Source of the DNA: Devosia yakushimensis
Lineage (GTDB): Bacteria > Pseudomonadota > Alphaproteobacteria > Rhizobiales > Devosiaceae
DNA: 64,000 nucleotides
Assembly (NCBI RefSeq): GCF_030159855.1
Contig: NZ_BSNG01000004.1
Coordinates: 124,001 to 188,000 of the forward strand
Direction: 5' to 3'
In this document: piece by piece, positions 7,954 through 16,730 of the stretch
How positions within the stretch are numbered: position 1 is the stretch's first letter
Layout: every line of letters begins with the position of its first letter
Notes under the pieces: model-generated
Database searches by the model: none
Seen by the model: only the letters and a program-made list of their open reading frames with translations
What the model was told of the DNA's origin: nothing
Program-made: the position numbers and the translations under genes

Positions 7954-9413
7954 CCTTTCTCGGCATTGATATCGGCACGTCCGGCGTCAAGGCGCTGTTG
8001 ATCGACGAGCGCGGAAAGCCGATCGGGGAAGCTTCGGCCGCCTCGGTCGAGCCCACCCGCCCCCATCCCGGCTGGTCCGAACAGAATCCGGCCGATTGGT
8101 GGACGGCCACGCTTGCCGCCGTGGACAAGCTCAGCGCCGCTCATGCGGGTGATCTCGCCAGGGTCCGGGGCATCGGGCTCTCCGGCCACATGCATGGCGC
8201 GGTGCTTCTGGGCAGGGATGACGAGGTCCTGCGGCCTTCCATTCTCTGGAATGACGGCCGTTCGGCTGCCGAATGCCTCGAAATGGAAGCCGCTCTTCCG
8301 TCGCTGCGCGATATTGCCGGCAACATCGCCATGCCCGGCTTCACCGCCCCCAAAATCGCCTGGGTGCGCAAACACGAGCCCGATATCTACGCCAAGATCG
8401 CCAAAGTGCTGCTGCCCAAGGCCTATGTGCGGCTGCTGCTGAGCGGCGAGCATGTCGAGGACATGTCCGACGCGGCCGGCACGCTCTGGCTTGATGTCGC
8501 CAAGCGCGACTGGTCCGATGCGCTTTTGGCCGTCACCGGCCTCAATCGGTCCCATATGCCGCGCCTGGTCGAAGGCTCCGCCCCCTCGTCCAGCCTCAAG
8601 CCTGATCTGGCCGCGCGCTGGGGCATGTCGGGCAATGTGGTGATTGCCGGCGGTGCCGGCGACAATGCCGCCTCGGCCTGCGGCATCGGCGCGATCCGCC
8701 CGGGCGAGGGCTTCGTGTCGCTCGGCACCTCGGGCGTGCTCTTCGTCTCCAATGACCGGTTCCGTCCCAATACCAAGGGCGCGGTGCACGCCTTCTGCCA
8801 CGCCATCCCCGATACCTGGCACCAGATGGGGGTGATCCTTTCGGCCACAGATAGCCTCAATTGGCTGTCGCGCATCACCGGCCAGAAACAGGCCGAGCTC
8901 TCTGCCGCCGCCGAGGCCCAGTTCAAAGGTCCCGGCGAAGAAATCTTCCTGCCCTATCTCTCCGGTGAGCGCACCCCGCATAACAATGCCAAAGCGCGCG
9001 GCTCCTTCACTGGCCTCAGCCAAAGCACCGAGCCGGCTCAATTGGCTCAGGCCGTGATGGAAGGCGTCACCTTCGCCATGCGCGATTGCCAGCGCGTCCT
9101 GTCCGACGCCGGCACCAAAATCGATCGCCTGCTCGCTGTCGGCGGCGGCTCCAAATCCGCGCTCTGGCTCAAGCTGCTGGCCACCAATCTCGACATGGAA
9201 ATCGCCCTCCCCGAGGACGGCGATTTTGGTGGCGCGCTGGGCGCCGCCCGGCTCGGCCTCTGTGCCGCCACCGGGGCCAACCCGGCCGACATCATGACCA
9301 TGCCGCCGATCAAAACCGTCATCGCGCCCGACACATCTCTGTCGGCCGCCTATTCCGACCAATACCAGCGCTATCGCGCCCTTTACCCCGCCATCGAGGA
9401 GGCAATTTCGTGA
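7950..9413 (+). CDS. xylB: Xylulokinase
   Basis: A 487-aa FGGY-family sugar kinase that phosphorylates D-xylulose to xylulose 5-phosphate for the pentose phosphate pathway. The N-terminal phosphate-binding motif DIGTSGVK is at 7-14; SGHMHG (78-83) is the xylulokinase substrate motif; GGAGDNAASACG (about 229-240) carries the catalytic Asp; the C-terminal FGGY domain contains GGGSKS and GGALGAA. Length matches XylB (about 484 aa). It overlaps xylA by four bases (GTGA), so translation is coupled. Upstream lies a possible leader ORF and a palindrome. Confidence 0.95.
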   Translation: MTFLGIDIGTSGVKALLIDERGKPIGEASAASVEPTRPHPGWSEQNPADWWTATLAAVDKLSAAHAGDLARVRGIGLSGHMHGAVLLGRDDEVLRPSILWNDGRSAAECLEMEAALPSLRDIAGNIAMPGFTAPKIAWVRKHEPDIYAKIAKVLLPKAYVRLLLSGEHVEDMSDAAGTLWLDVAKRDWSDALLAVTGLNRSHMPRLVEGSAPSSSLKPDLAARWGMSGNVVIAGGAGDNAASACGIGAIRPGEGFVSLGTSGVLFVSNDRFRPNTKGAVHAFCHAIPDTWHQMGVILSATDSLNWLSRITGQKQAELSAAAEAQFKGPGEEIFLPYLSGERTPHNNAKARGSFTGLSQSTEPAQLAQAVMEGVTFAMRDCQRVLSDAGTKIDRLLAVGGGSKSALWLKLLATNLDMEIALPEDGDFGGALGAARLGLCAATGANPADIMTMPPIKTVIAPDTSLSAAYSDQYQRYRALYPAIEEAIS

Positions 9414-10717
9414 GTGATTTTTTCAAGGGTCTGAGCCAGGTCAAGTATGAAGGCCCGGCCAGCAAGAACCCGCTGGCCTATCGCCATTACAACAAGGACG
9501 AAGTGATCGCCGGCAAGCGGATGGAAGACCATATCCGCCCGGCTATCGCCTATTGGCACACCTTTGCCCAGGAAGGCGGCGACCCGTTTGGCGGCCGTAC
9601 CTTCGATCGCCCCTGGTTCGACAAGGGGCTCGACGGCGCCAAGCTCAAGGCCGAAGTTGCCTTTGAATTCTTCAACCTGATCGACGTGCCCTTCTTTGCC
9701 TTCCACGACGTTGATGTGGCCCCCGAAGGCGCAACGCTCGAGGAGAGCAACAAGAACCTGCGCGTCATCGGCGATATCCTGGCATCCAAGATGCAGGAAA
9801 GCGGCAAGAAGCTGCTCTGGGGCACGGCGAACCTGTTCTCCAACCGCCGCTATATGGCGGGCGCCGCCACCAATCCCGACCCGGAAGTCTTCGCCTATGC
9901 CGCCGGCCAGGTGAAGGCCGTGCTCGAGCTGACCAATGAACTGGGCGGCGAGAATTATGTGCTCTGGGGTGGCCGCGAAGGCTACGAAACCCTGCTCAAC
10001 ACCAAGGTCGGCCAGGAGCAGGACCAGATGGCCCGCTTCCTACATCTGGTCATCGAGCATGCCGAAAAGATCGGCTTCAAGGGCCAGATCCTGATCGAGC
10101 CCAAGCCGCAGGAGCCGTCCAAGCACCAGTATGACTTCGACGTCGCCACGGTCTTTGGGTTCCTGCAGAAATACGGCCTCGAAAAGAAGGTGAAGTGCAA
10201 TATCGAGGTCGGTCACGCCTTCCTCGCAGGTCATTCATTCGAGCATGAACTGGCCGTTGCCTCCTCGCTCGGCCAGCTCGGCTCGGTCGACGCCAACCGC
10301 AATGATCTGCAGTCCGGCTGGGACACCGACCACTTCCCCAACAATGCGGGCGAAATGGCTTTGGCCTTCTACTACATTCTCAAGCAGGGCGGTCTGGGCA
10401 AGGGCGGCTTCAACTTCGACGCCAAGGTGCGCCGCCAGTCGCTGGACCCCGCGGACCTGCTGCATGGCCACATTCTGGGTCTCGACACCTTGGCGCGCGG
10501 CCTCAAGGGCGCCGTCGCCCTGATCGAGGATGGCGAATATGACAAGCTGCTCGATGGCCGCTATGCCGGCTGGGACAATGGCCTGGGCAAGGACATCCTT
10601 GCCGGCAAGTTGAGCCTGGCTGACATCGCCGCCAAGGTTCATGCCGACGCCATCAACCCCCAGCCCAAGTCCGGCCGCCAGGAATATCTCGAAAACCTGG
10701 TCAACCGCTTCGTCTGA
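9410..10717 (+). CDS. xylA: Xylose isomerase
   Basis: A 435-aa TIM-barrel metalloenzyme converting D-xylose to D-xylulose with two divalent cations. Family segments: YWHTF..GGDPFG (about 49-63), VLWGGREGYETLLNT, EPKPQEPSKHQYDFD (metal ligands), NIEVGHAFLAGHSFEHE and GSVDANRND. The start is GTG 9410 inside the xylB stop (GTGA), with GAGGAGG at 9396-9402; reading further upstream would only translate xylB out of frame. Length is typical for the long class of XylA. It forms an operon with xylB; a repeat element separates it from the beta-xylosidase gene. Confidence 0.97.
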   Translation: MSDFFKGLSQVKYEGPASKNPLAYRHYNKDEVIAGKRMEDHIRPAIAYWHTFAQEGGDPFGGRTFDRPWFDKGLDGAKLKAEVAFEFFNLIDVPFFAFHDVDVAPEGATLEESNKNLRVIGDILASKMQESGKKLLWGTANLFSNRRYMAGAATNPDPEVFAYAAGQVKAVLELTNELGGENYVLWGGREGYETLLNTKVGQEQDQMARFLHLVIEHAEKIGFKGQILIEPKPQEPSKHQYDFDVATVFGFLQKYGLEKKVKCNIEVGHAFLAGHSFEHELAVASSLGQLGSVDANRNDLQSGWDTDHFPNNAGEMALAFYYILKQGGLGKGGFNFDAKVRRQSLDPADLLHGHILGLDTLARGLKGAVALIEDGEYDKLLDGRYAGWDNGLGKDILAGKLSLADIAAKVHADAINPQPKSGRQEYLENLVNRFV

Positions 10718-10732
10718 TCTAAACACAGGACC

Positions 10733-10849
10733 CTTCCCCTCTCCCCTTGTGGGAGAGGGTGCCCGAAGGGCGGGTGAGGGGTTCTTTCAACCATCGCAGA
10801 CCCCTCATCCGGCGCCGCGCGCCACCTTCTCCCACAAAGGGGAGAAGGA
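10733..10849. repeat. Intergenic inverted repeat of the CTCTCCC...GGGAGAGGG type
   Basis: About 117 bp between xylA and the beta-xylosidase gene. The left arm (about 10733-10782) and right arm (about 10800-10849) are imperfect inverted copies; each contains a smaller hairpin (TCTCCCCTTGTGGGAGA and its counterpart CTTCTCCCACAAAGGGGAGAAG). In transcripts reading from xylA it would form a long stem, so it may tune or stabilise the xylA end of the message. This sequence type is familiar as an interspersed palindromic repeat in Hyphomicrobiales (from memory). Confidence 0.65.
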
Positions 10850-10872
10850 AGACGGTGGCGGGAGGAGGAAAC

Positions 10873-12483
10873 ATGCCCCAGATCACCAATCCCATCCTGC
10901 CCGGCTTTAATCCCGACCCCTCCATTCTGCGTGTCGGTGAGGATTATTACATCGCCACCTCGACCTTCGAATGGTTCCCCGGCGTGCAGATTCATCACTC
11001 CAGAGATTTGGCGAACTGGGAGCTGGTCACCCGTCCGCTGACGCGCAAGGCCCAGCTCGACATGCGTGGCGATCCCGATAGCTGCGGCGTCTGGGCGCCC
11101 TGCCTCTCCCATGACGGGGAAAAATTCTGGCTGGTCTATACCGACGTCAAGCGCAAGGACGGCTCCTTCAAGGACGCCCATAATTACATCGTCACCGCGC
11201 CGGATATCGAGGGTCCCTGGTCCGACCCGGTCTATGTTAATTCCTCGGGCTTCGACCCCTCCCTGTTCCACGATGACGACGGCAAGAAATGGTTCGTCAA
11301 CATGCTGTGGGACCATCGCGCCCGCCCGCTCAAATTCGCCGGTATCGCGCTACAGGAATTCGATCCCGCCCAGGGTAAGCTCGTGGGTCCGGTCAAGAAC
11401 ATCTACCAGGGCACCGATCTCAAACTGGTCGAAGGCCCCCATCTCTATAAGCGAAACGGCTGGTATTATCTGCTGACCGCCGAGGGCGGTACGGCCTATG
11501 ACCATGCCGTCACCTTCGCCCGCTCCCGCAACATCTGGGGGCCCTACGAAACCCATCCCGATAAGCACATCCTCACCTCCAAGGACGCGCCCTTCGCCGC
11601 CCTGCAGCGCGCCGGCCATGGCGACCTGGTCGAAACCCCCGAGGGCAAGACCTATCTCGTCCATCTCACCGGCCGGCCCACTACGCAGAACCGCCGCTGC
11701 GTCCTTGGCCGCGAAACCGCGATCCAGGAAGCCTATTGGGGGCAAGACGACTGGATTCACGTGAAACAGGGACCGGTCCCATCGCTCCATGTCGACGTGC
11801 CCGGCACCTTCGACGCCGCAAAATACTGGGCCGAGCAGCGCTACACTTTCGAGGGCGCCCTGCACAAAGACTTCCAATGGCTGCGCACCCCCGAGCCCGA
11901 CCGGATTTTCACCCTCAAGGACAACAAGCTATGCTTGTTCGGCCGCGAGTCGATCGGCTCCTGGTTCGAGCAATCGCTCGTCGCCCGCCGCCAGACGCAT
12001 TTTTCCTATGACGCCGAAACCGTGCTGGATTTCCCCGCCACTGACGAGCGCACCATGGCGGGCCTTACCGCCTATTACAGCCGCTACAATTTCTTCTATC
12101 TGGCGGTAACAGCCCATTCCGACGGGCAGCGCGAGCTGCTGCTGATGAGTTCGGAAATGAGCTGGCCCGACGGCAATCTGCGTTTCCCAGCCGATCCCTT
12201 GCGGATTCCCAATAGCGGCAAGGTCAAGCTGGCCCTAACCATCCGCGGCGCAAAACTGCAATTCTTCTACGCGCTGGACGGCGAGCAATTGCAGCCCATC
12301 GGCCCGGTGCTCGACGCTTCCATTCTCTCGGACGAATGCGGTGGGCACCAGGCCCATGGCAGCTTTACCGGCGCCTTTGTCGGCATGGCCGCCCACGATC
12401 TCAACGGCACTGCCAGCCCGGCTGACTTTGAGTATTTCGTCTATCGGCCGGTCGAGGACCCGACGGATCGCTACGAGATTTAG
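10873..12483 (+). CDS. Glycoside hydrolase family 43 beta-xylosidase / alpha-arabinofuranosidase
   Basis: A 536-aa two-domain GH43 enzyme: five-bladed beta-propeller catalytic domain (to about 320) plus C-terminal beta-sandwich. The three acidic catalytic residues are visible: Asp15 (NPDPSI, general base), Asp128 (GFDPSL, pKa modulator) and Glu187 (VEGPHLYK, general acid), essentially the positions known for the Selenomonas beta-xylosidase. There is no signal peptide, so it should act in the cytoplasm on imported xylo-oligosaccharides, releasing xylose for XylA. ATG 10873 follows GGAGGAGGAA. It is codirectional with xylBA. A parS-like site (11753-11768) lies inside the coding sequence. Confidence 0.93.
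   Translation: MPQITNPILPGFNPDPSILRVGEDYYIATSTFEWFPGVQIHHSRDLANWELVTRPLTRKAQLDMRGDPDSCGVWAPCLSHDGEKFWLVYTDVKRKDGSFKDAHNYIVTAPDIEGPWSDPVYVNSSGFDPSLFHDDDGKKWFVNMLWDHRARPLKFAGIALQEFDPAQGKLVGPVKNIYQGTDLKLVEGPHLYKRNGWYYLLTAEGGTAYDHAVTFARSRNIWGPYETHPDKHILTSKDAPFAALQRAGHGDLVETPEGKTYLVHLTGRPTTQNRRCVLGRETAIQEAYWGQDDWIHVKQGPVPSLHVDVPGTFDAAKYWAEQRYTFEGALHKDFQWLRTPEPDRIFTLKDNKLCLFGRESIGSWFEQSLVARRQTHFSYDAETVLDFPATDERTMAGLTAYYSRYNFFYLAVTAHSDGQRELLLMSSEMSWPDGNLRFPADPLRIPNSGKVKLALTIRGAKLQFFYALDGEQLQPIGPVLDASILSDECGGHQAHGSFTGAFVGMAAHDLNGTASPADFEYFVYRPVEDPTDRYEI
11753..11768. promoter_or_regulatory. parS-like palindrome 3 (ParB site candidate)
   Basis: GGATTCACGTGAAACA, inside the beta-xylosidase gene, matches the ParB consensus at 14 of 16 positions, including all of TTCACGTGAAACA. 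Intragenic parS sites are normal in other bacteria. Confidence 0.5.
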
Positions 12484-12511
12484 CGACTAGGGCGCGCGCC
12501 CACCCGCAATG

Positions 12512-12535
12512 TCATTCCCGCTTTCGCGGGAATGA
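12512..12535. repeat. Short hairpin TCATTCCCGC/GCGGGAATGA
   Basis: A perfect 10-bp stem with a TTTC loop, 29 bp after the beta-xylosidase stop. There is no T-tract, so it is not a canonical terminator. A related TTCCCGC..GCGGGAATGAC hairpin lies near 44040-44060 between trmB and metK, suggesting a dispersed repeat. The rest of the 213-bp gap (12484-12696) shows no gene. Confidence 0.6.
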
Positions 12536-12696
12536 CTCCCCGGTGCAAACGTCCCCTTCACAATTTTCCGAGCCGGGGGCGACAATCTGTCGCATCTGGG
12601 CTATCCTTCATCGTCTATCTGGTCGCGCTTCGTGACCGAAGCGATGTTACCCGGTCATGCAACGCGGCCTCCCCACGCTCTGGAGGAGGGCAATTC

Positions 12697-13539
12697 ATGG
12701 CGAATTTTCATGTGATTGGCGGCGCTACCGAGGTGCTGGAGCACCCCACGATCCGCAAGATAAGTCTTGCCGATCTGATGGACGCACTTAAGCGCGGAAT
12801 GTCCGACTTCTGGGCCAAGCCATCCCATTATGTCCTGCTCACCCTGATCTATCCGCTGGTCGGCATCGTGCTGGCCGTCTGGATGTCGGGCTATCACACC
12901 TGGCCGCTGCTCTATCCGCTGATGGGGGGCTTTGCCCTGATCGGCCCCTTCGCCGCCATCGGGCTTTATGAAATCAGCCGGCGGCGTGAATTGGGGCTCG
13001 ATACCTCCTGGGTCCATGCCTTCGAAGTCCTGCGCTCGCCCGCCATCGCTTCCATCGCCGCCGTGGGGGTTTTCCTGTTTGCCGTCTTCACCTTCTGGCT
13101 CACCACCGCGCAGGGACTTTACCAAAGCCTCTTTCCTGCCTCGACGCCCGATCAACTGGGCGCCCTGGTCAATCAGGTGCTGACCACGCCCGAAGGATGG
13201 ACGCTGCTCATCGTGGGCAACCTGCTGGGACTGGCCTTTGCCATCATTACCCTCTGCACGACAGTCGTGGCCTTCCCGCTGCTGCTCGATCGGGACGTGG
13301 GCGCCTATGTCGCCGTCACCACCTCGATCCGCGCCGTGCTCAAGAATCCCATCCCCATGTTTGCCTGGGGCCTCATCGTGGCCATCGGATTGGCGCTGGG
13401 CTCGCTTCCGCTCTTTGTCGGGCTGGCGGTGGTCATTCCCATCTTCGGCCATGCCACCTGGCATCTCTATCGCAAGGTGATCGAGCCGGCCGCCGCCCCC
13501 GCCCCGGCCACGCGGCGCCGTACCTCCAGGGCCAAGTAG
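12697..13539 (+). CDS. DUF2189-family polytopic membrane protein
   Basis: A 280-aa inner-membrane protein. After a soluble N-terminus with TIRKISLADLMDALKRG (about 18-34), roughly six hydrophobic segments follow, including LLTLIYPLVGIVLAVWM and GGFALIGPFAAIGLYEISRRRELG, the latter resembling the DUF2189 core. The C-terminus is a short Ala/Pro/Arg-rich cytoplasmic tail. ATG 12697 is preceded by GGAGGAGGG; an upstream in-frame start lacks one. Function is unknown; no partner gene is evident. It ends before a strong intrinsic terminator. Confidence 0.78.
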   Translation: MANFHVIGGATEVLEHPTIRKISLADLMDALKRGMSDFWAKPSHYVLLTLIYPLVGIVLAVWMSGYHTWPLLYPLMGGFALIGPFAAIGLYEISRRRELGLDTSWVHAFEVLRSPAIASIAAVGVFLFAVFTFWLTTAQGLYQSLFPASTPDQLGALVNQVLTTPEGWTLLIVGNLLGLAFAIITLCTTVVAFPLLLDRDVGAYVAVTTSIRAVLKNPIPMFAWGLIVAIGLALGSLPLFVGLAVVIPIFGHATWHLYRKVIEPAAAPAPATRRRTSRAK

Positions 13540-13575
13540 CATCTCGCCAAGCCTTCGGCCTTCCGCCATAATTGC

Positions 13576-13608
13576 AAGGGCACCGGTCTCGTGACCGGTG
13601 CCCTTTTC
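13576..13608 (+). terminator. Intrinsic terminator after the DUF2189 gene
   Basis: Perfect 13-bp stem AAGGGCACCGGTC / GACCGGTGCCCTT with a TCGT loop and a short T-run, 36 bp after the stop codon. Confidence 0.88.
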
Positions 13609-13625
13609 CTGGCTACAAGGATTCC

Positions 13626-13928
13626 ATGTCCCGTTTCCTGATTACCGCCGTGCCCGTGCTGGTGGCTGTTCTCTGTGCCCTGGCTCTCGTCCCCTGGATC
13701 CTGGGCATTCCCGGCACCGACAATAATTACGCCAAGGGCTGGACCATCGGTTTTTATGCGATCCTGGCCTATCTCACCGCCTTCATCGTGCTGGCCGTAT
13801 TGCGCGTCGCCTCCCATCTGGGCTGGTTTCGTTTTCCCGCTCACATTGCCGATAGTCTTTCCTGGTCGGCCGTGCTGGCATTTTGCATCGCCCAGGGCCT
13901 GGCCTGGTGGCTGATTCTGGGCAATTGA
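13626..13928 (+). CDS. Small three-helix membrane protein of unknown function
   Basis: A 100-aa protein with three hydrophobic segments: about 3-24 (FLITAVPVLVAVLCALALVPW), 40-61 (IGFYAILAYLTAFIVLAVLRVA) and 77-97 (WSAVLAFCIAQGLAWWLIL). I do not recognise a family. ATG 13626 is chosen because it follows an AAGG and opens directly into the first membrane segment; an upstream extension would run through the terminator hairpin. It sits alone between that terminator and mutS. Confidence 0.6.
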   Translation: MSRFLITAVPVLVAVLCALALVPWILGIPGTDNNYAKGWTIGFYAILAYLTAFIVLAVLRVASHLGWFRFPAHIADSLSWSAVLAFCIAQGLAWWLILGN

Positions 13929-14015
13929 GCGGGGGGCAAATGCCCGGCGCGCGGTTGTGTCATCCGCCAACCTGCCCTAGTTTGGCCCCTTCCTTCCGCA
14001 TATTTCAAAGCATTC

Positions 14016-16730
14016 ATGGACCAGGCGCTCCCCGACTCCGTACCCATCTCGCCCGCCCCGGCGCTGACGCCGATGATGGCGCAATATTTCGAGATCAAGG
14101 CAGTCAATCCGGGCTATCTGCTGTTCTACCGCATGGGCGATTTCTACGAGCTGTTCTTCGAGGACGCCGAGATCGCCAGCGCCGCCTTGGGCATTGTGCT
14201 GACCAAGCGCGGCAAGCATCTGGGCGAAGATATCGGCATGTGCGGCGTGCCCATCCATGCCGCCAATGACTATCTCAACAAGCTCGTCAAACTGGGCCAT
14301 CGCGTCGCCATCTGCGAACAGGTGGAAGACCCCGCCGAAGCCAAGAAGCGCGGTTCCAAATCGGTGGTCAAACGCGATGTCGTGCGCCTCATCACCGCCG
14401 GCACGCTGACCGAGGACGATCACCTCGACGCCCGCGCCAGTAATTTCCTCGCCGCCCTCGCCATGGTGCGCCATGGGGAAACCGACTTCGCCCTCGCCTG
14501 GACCGACGTGTCGACCGGGGAGAGCTTCACCGCCGATCTCGCCGCCGATCAGGTGCAGGACGAATTGGCCCGCATTGATCCGGCCGAACTGATCCTGAGC
14601 GAGGCGACGCGGCTGGCTTTGGTCGAGCGGCATCTGTTCGCGCCCGCCTGGCTGCCGATCAGCCATATTGCGCCCGCCGAAAGCTTTGACAGCGAAGTGG
14701 CCGGTATCGTGCTGCGCGACGCTTTCCCGGGCGGCAGTTTTGATGCCTCCGCCCTCTCCCGCGCCGCCCGCTCGGCACTGGGCGCCGTCGTCGCCTATAT
14801 CAGTGATAGCCAGAAGGGCGTCGGCGTGGCATTGCGCGCGCCGGTGCTTGGCAGCACGGCCCGCAGCATGGCCATCGACCAGGCCACAAGAGCCAGCCTT
14901 GAACTGCACCAGACCCAGCGTGGCCAGCAGCGCGGCTCGCTGCGCAATGCCATCGACCTGACCGTCACCGCGCCCGGCTCGCGCCTGCTTTCGGCGCGGC
15001 TGGCTGCGCCCCTGGCCGATGCATCAGCCATCAACGAGCGGCTCGATGCCGTGTCGGCCCTGGCCGGCGATACCATGCTCAACGGGCGCTTGCGCAGCGA
15101 TCTCAAAGCCGTGCCCGATCTGGCGCGGGCGCTGACCAGGCTTGCCCTCGATCGCGGTGGCCCGCGCGATCTGGCTGCCATCGGCAAGGCGGTCGGCGCG
15201 GCCTTGGCACTTTCCACCCACTTCAGCCGCCTTGATGACGCCCCCGCCGTGCTGGCGCGGCTTGCCGCCACGCTTGCCGCCGCCCCTGCCCCGCTCGCCT
15301 CCGAATTGACGCTGGCGCTGGACGATGACTTGCCCCTCTTCAGCCGCGATGGCGGTTTCGTGCGCAAGGGCTACGACCAGCCCCTCGACGATGAGCGGGC
15401 GCTCGCCAGCGAGACCCGGGCCGTTGTTGCCGCGCTCCAGGCGCGGCTGATCGAGGAAACCGACGTCCGCTCCCTCAAGATCAAGCATAATGGCGTGCTC
15501 GGCTATTTCGTCGAAGTGCCGGCGGCTCATGGCACCAGGCTCCTCGAAGAGCCGCACCGGCAAAGCTTCATCCACCGCCAGACGCTGGCCAATGCCATGC
15601 GTTTTACCACGACCGAATTGGCCGATCTCGAAGGTCGCATTGCCCGGGCGCATGAGGCCGCGCTTGAAATCGAGCTCAGAATCTTTGCCAGCCTGCGTTA
15701 CGATGTCCTGACGCGCACCGATGCCTTGCGTCAGCTCGCCGATGCCCTGGCCGAGCTTGACGTTACGACGGCCCTCGCCCACCTGGCCGCTACCCGCAAT
15801 TATGCCAGGCCCGAGATCGACACTTCCCTGGCCTTTGACATCCGTGCCGGCCGCCATCCGGTGGTGGAGGATATGGTGCGGGCCGAAGGCCAGAGCTTTG
15901 TTGCCAATGATGCCGATCTCTCGGGTGCCGATGAGATCGGCGGCGGCCGCCTCTGGCTGGTGACCGGCCCCAATATGGGCGGTAAATCGACCTTTCTGCG
16001 CCAGAACGCCCTGATCGCCATTCTCGCGCAAATGGGCAGTTTCGTGCCTGCTACATCGGCCCATATCGGTGTCATCGACCGCGTCTTCTCCCGTGTCGGC
16101 GCCAGCGACGACATTGCCCATGGCCGCTCGACCTTCATGGTCGAAATGGTCGAAACCTCGGCCATTCTTAATCGCGCCACCCGTCGCTCGCTGGTCGTGC
16201 TCGACGAAATCGGCCGTGGCACCGCCACCTTCGATGGTCTCTCTATCGCCTGGGCGGCGGTCGAGGCGCTGCATGAAACCACCGGCTGCCGCGCCCTTTT
16301 CGCCACCCATTTCCACGAACTGACAAGTCTCGCCAAAACTCTCTCCCGCGTCTCCAACGTCACCATGAAGGTGCGCGAATGGGAGGGCGAAGTGGTCTTC
16401 CTGCATGAAGTGGGGCCCGGCGCCGCCGACCGTTCCTATGGCATCCAGGTGGCGCGGCTGGCCGGTCTGCCCGAGCCGGTTCTGGCCCGCGCGCGCCAGG
16501 TGCTCGATATTCTTGAGCAGCGCTCGGCCGGTACGGCCTCTTCCGGTCAGAAGGCCAGCGTGCTAGATGATCTGCCGCTCTTTGCCCATCAGCCTGCCGC
16601 CAAACCGGCCGGTCCTGATCCAGTCCACGCCGCGCTCGACGCTGTTCGTCCAGACGAAATGACCCCCAAGCAAGCGATCGAAGCCCTCTACGAACTAAAG
16701 AAACTCCGCGATGACGCTCGCCGAAGCTGA
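14016..16730 (+). CDS. mutS: DNA mismatch repair protein MutS
   Basis: A 904-aa mismatch-recognition ATPase. The N-terminal mismatch-binding domain contains MGDFYELF, with the Phe43-x-Glu45 pair that wedges into the mismatch. The C-terminal ABC-type ATPase has Walker A GPNMGGKS at 651-658, Walker B LVVLDEIGRGT and the signature region around STFMVEM. The C-terminus ends with the MutS helix-turn-helix and a DEMTPKQAIEALYELKKL segment. Length is normal for alphaproteobacterial MutS. It overlaps the glnD start by 20 bp. Confidence 0.98.
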   Translation: MDQALPDSVPISPAPALTPMMAQYFEIKAVNPGYLLFYRMGDFYELFFEDAEIASAALGIVLTKRGKHLGEDIGMCGVPIHAANDYLNKLVKLGHRVAICEQVEDPAEAKKRGSKSVVKRDVVRLITAGTLTEDDHLDARASNFLAALAMVRHGETDFALAWTDVSTGESFTADLAADQVQDELARIDPAELILSEATRLALVERHLFAPAWLPISHIAPAESFDSEVAGIVLRDAFPGGSFDASALSRAARSALGAVVAYISDSQKGVGVALRAPVLGSTARSMAIDQATRASLELHQTQRGQQRGSLRNAIDLTVTAPGSRLLSARLAAPLADASAINERLDAVSALAGDTMLNGRLRSDLKAVPDLARALTRLALDRGGPRDLAAIGKAVGAALALSTHFSRLDDAPAVLARLAATLAAAPAPLASELTLALDDDLPLFSRDGGFVRKGYDQPLDDERALASETRAVVAALQARLIEETDVRSLKIKHNGVLGYFVEVPAAHGTRLLEEPHRQSFIHRQTLANAMRFTTTELADLEGRIARAHEAALEIELRIFASLRYDVLTRTDALRQLADALAELDVTTALAHLAATRNYARPEIDTSLAFDIRAGRHPVVEDMVRAEGQSFVANDADLSGADEIGGGRLWLVTGPNMGGKSTFLRQNALIAILAQMGSFVPATSAHIGVIDRVFSRVGASDDIAHGRSTFMVEMVETSAILNRATRRSLVVLDEIGRGTATFDGLSIAWAAVEALHETTGCRALFATHFHELTSLAKTLSRVSNVTMKVREWEGEVVFLHEVGPGAADRSYGIQVARLAGLPEPVLARARQVLDILEQRSAGTASSGQKASVLDDLPLFAHQPAAKPAGPDPVHAALDAVRPDEMTPKQAIEALYELKKLRDDARRS

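Noticed and set aside
12512..12535. Terminator of the xyl island
   Set aside because: The stem is perfect but lacks a T-tract on either strand and a related hairpin occurs near 44040, so it is better explained as a dispersed repeat.
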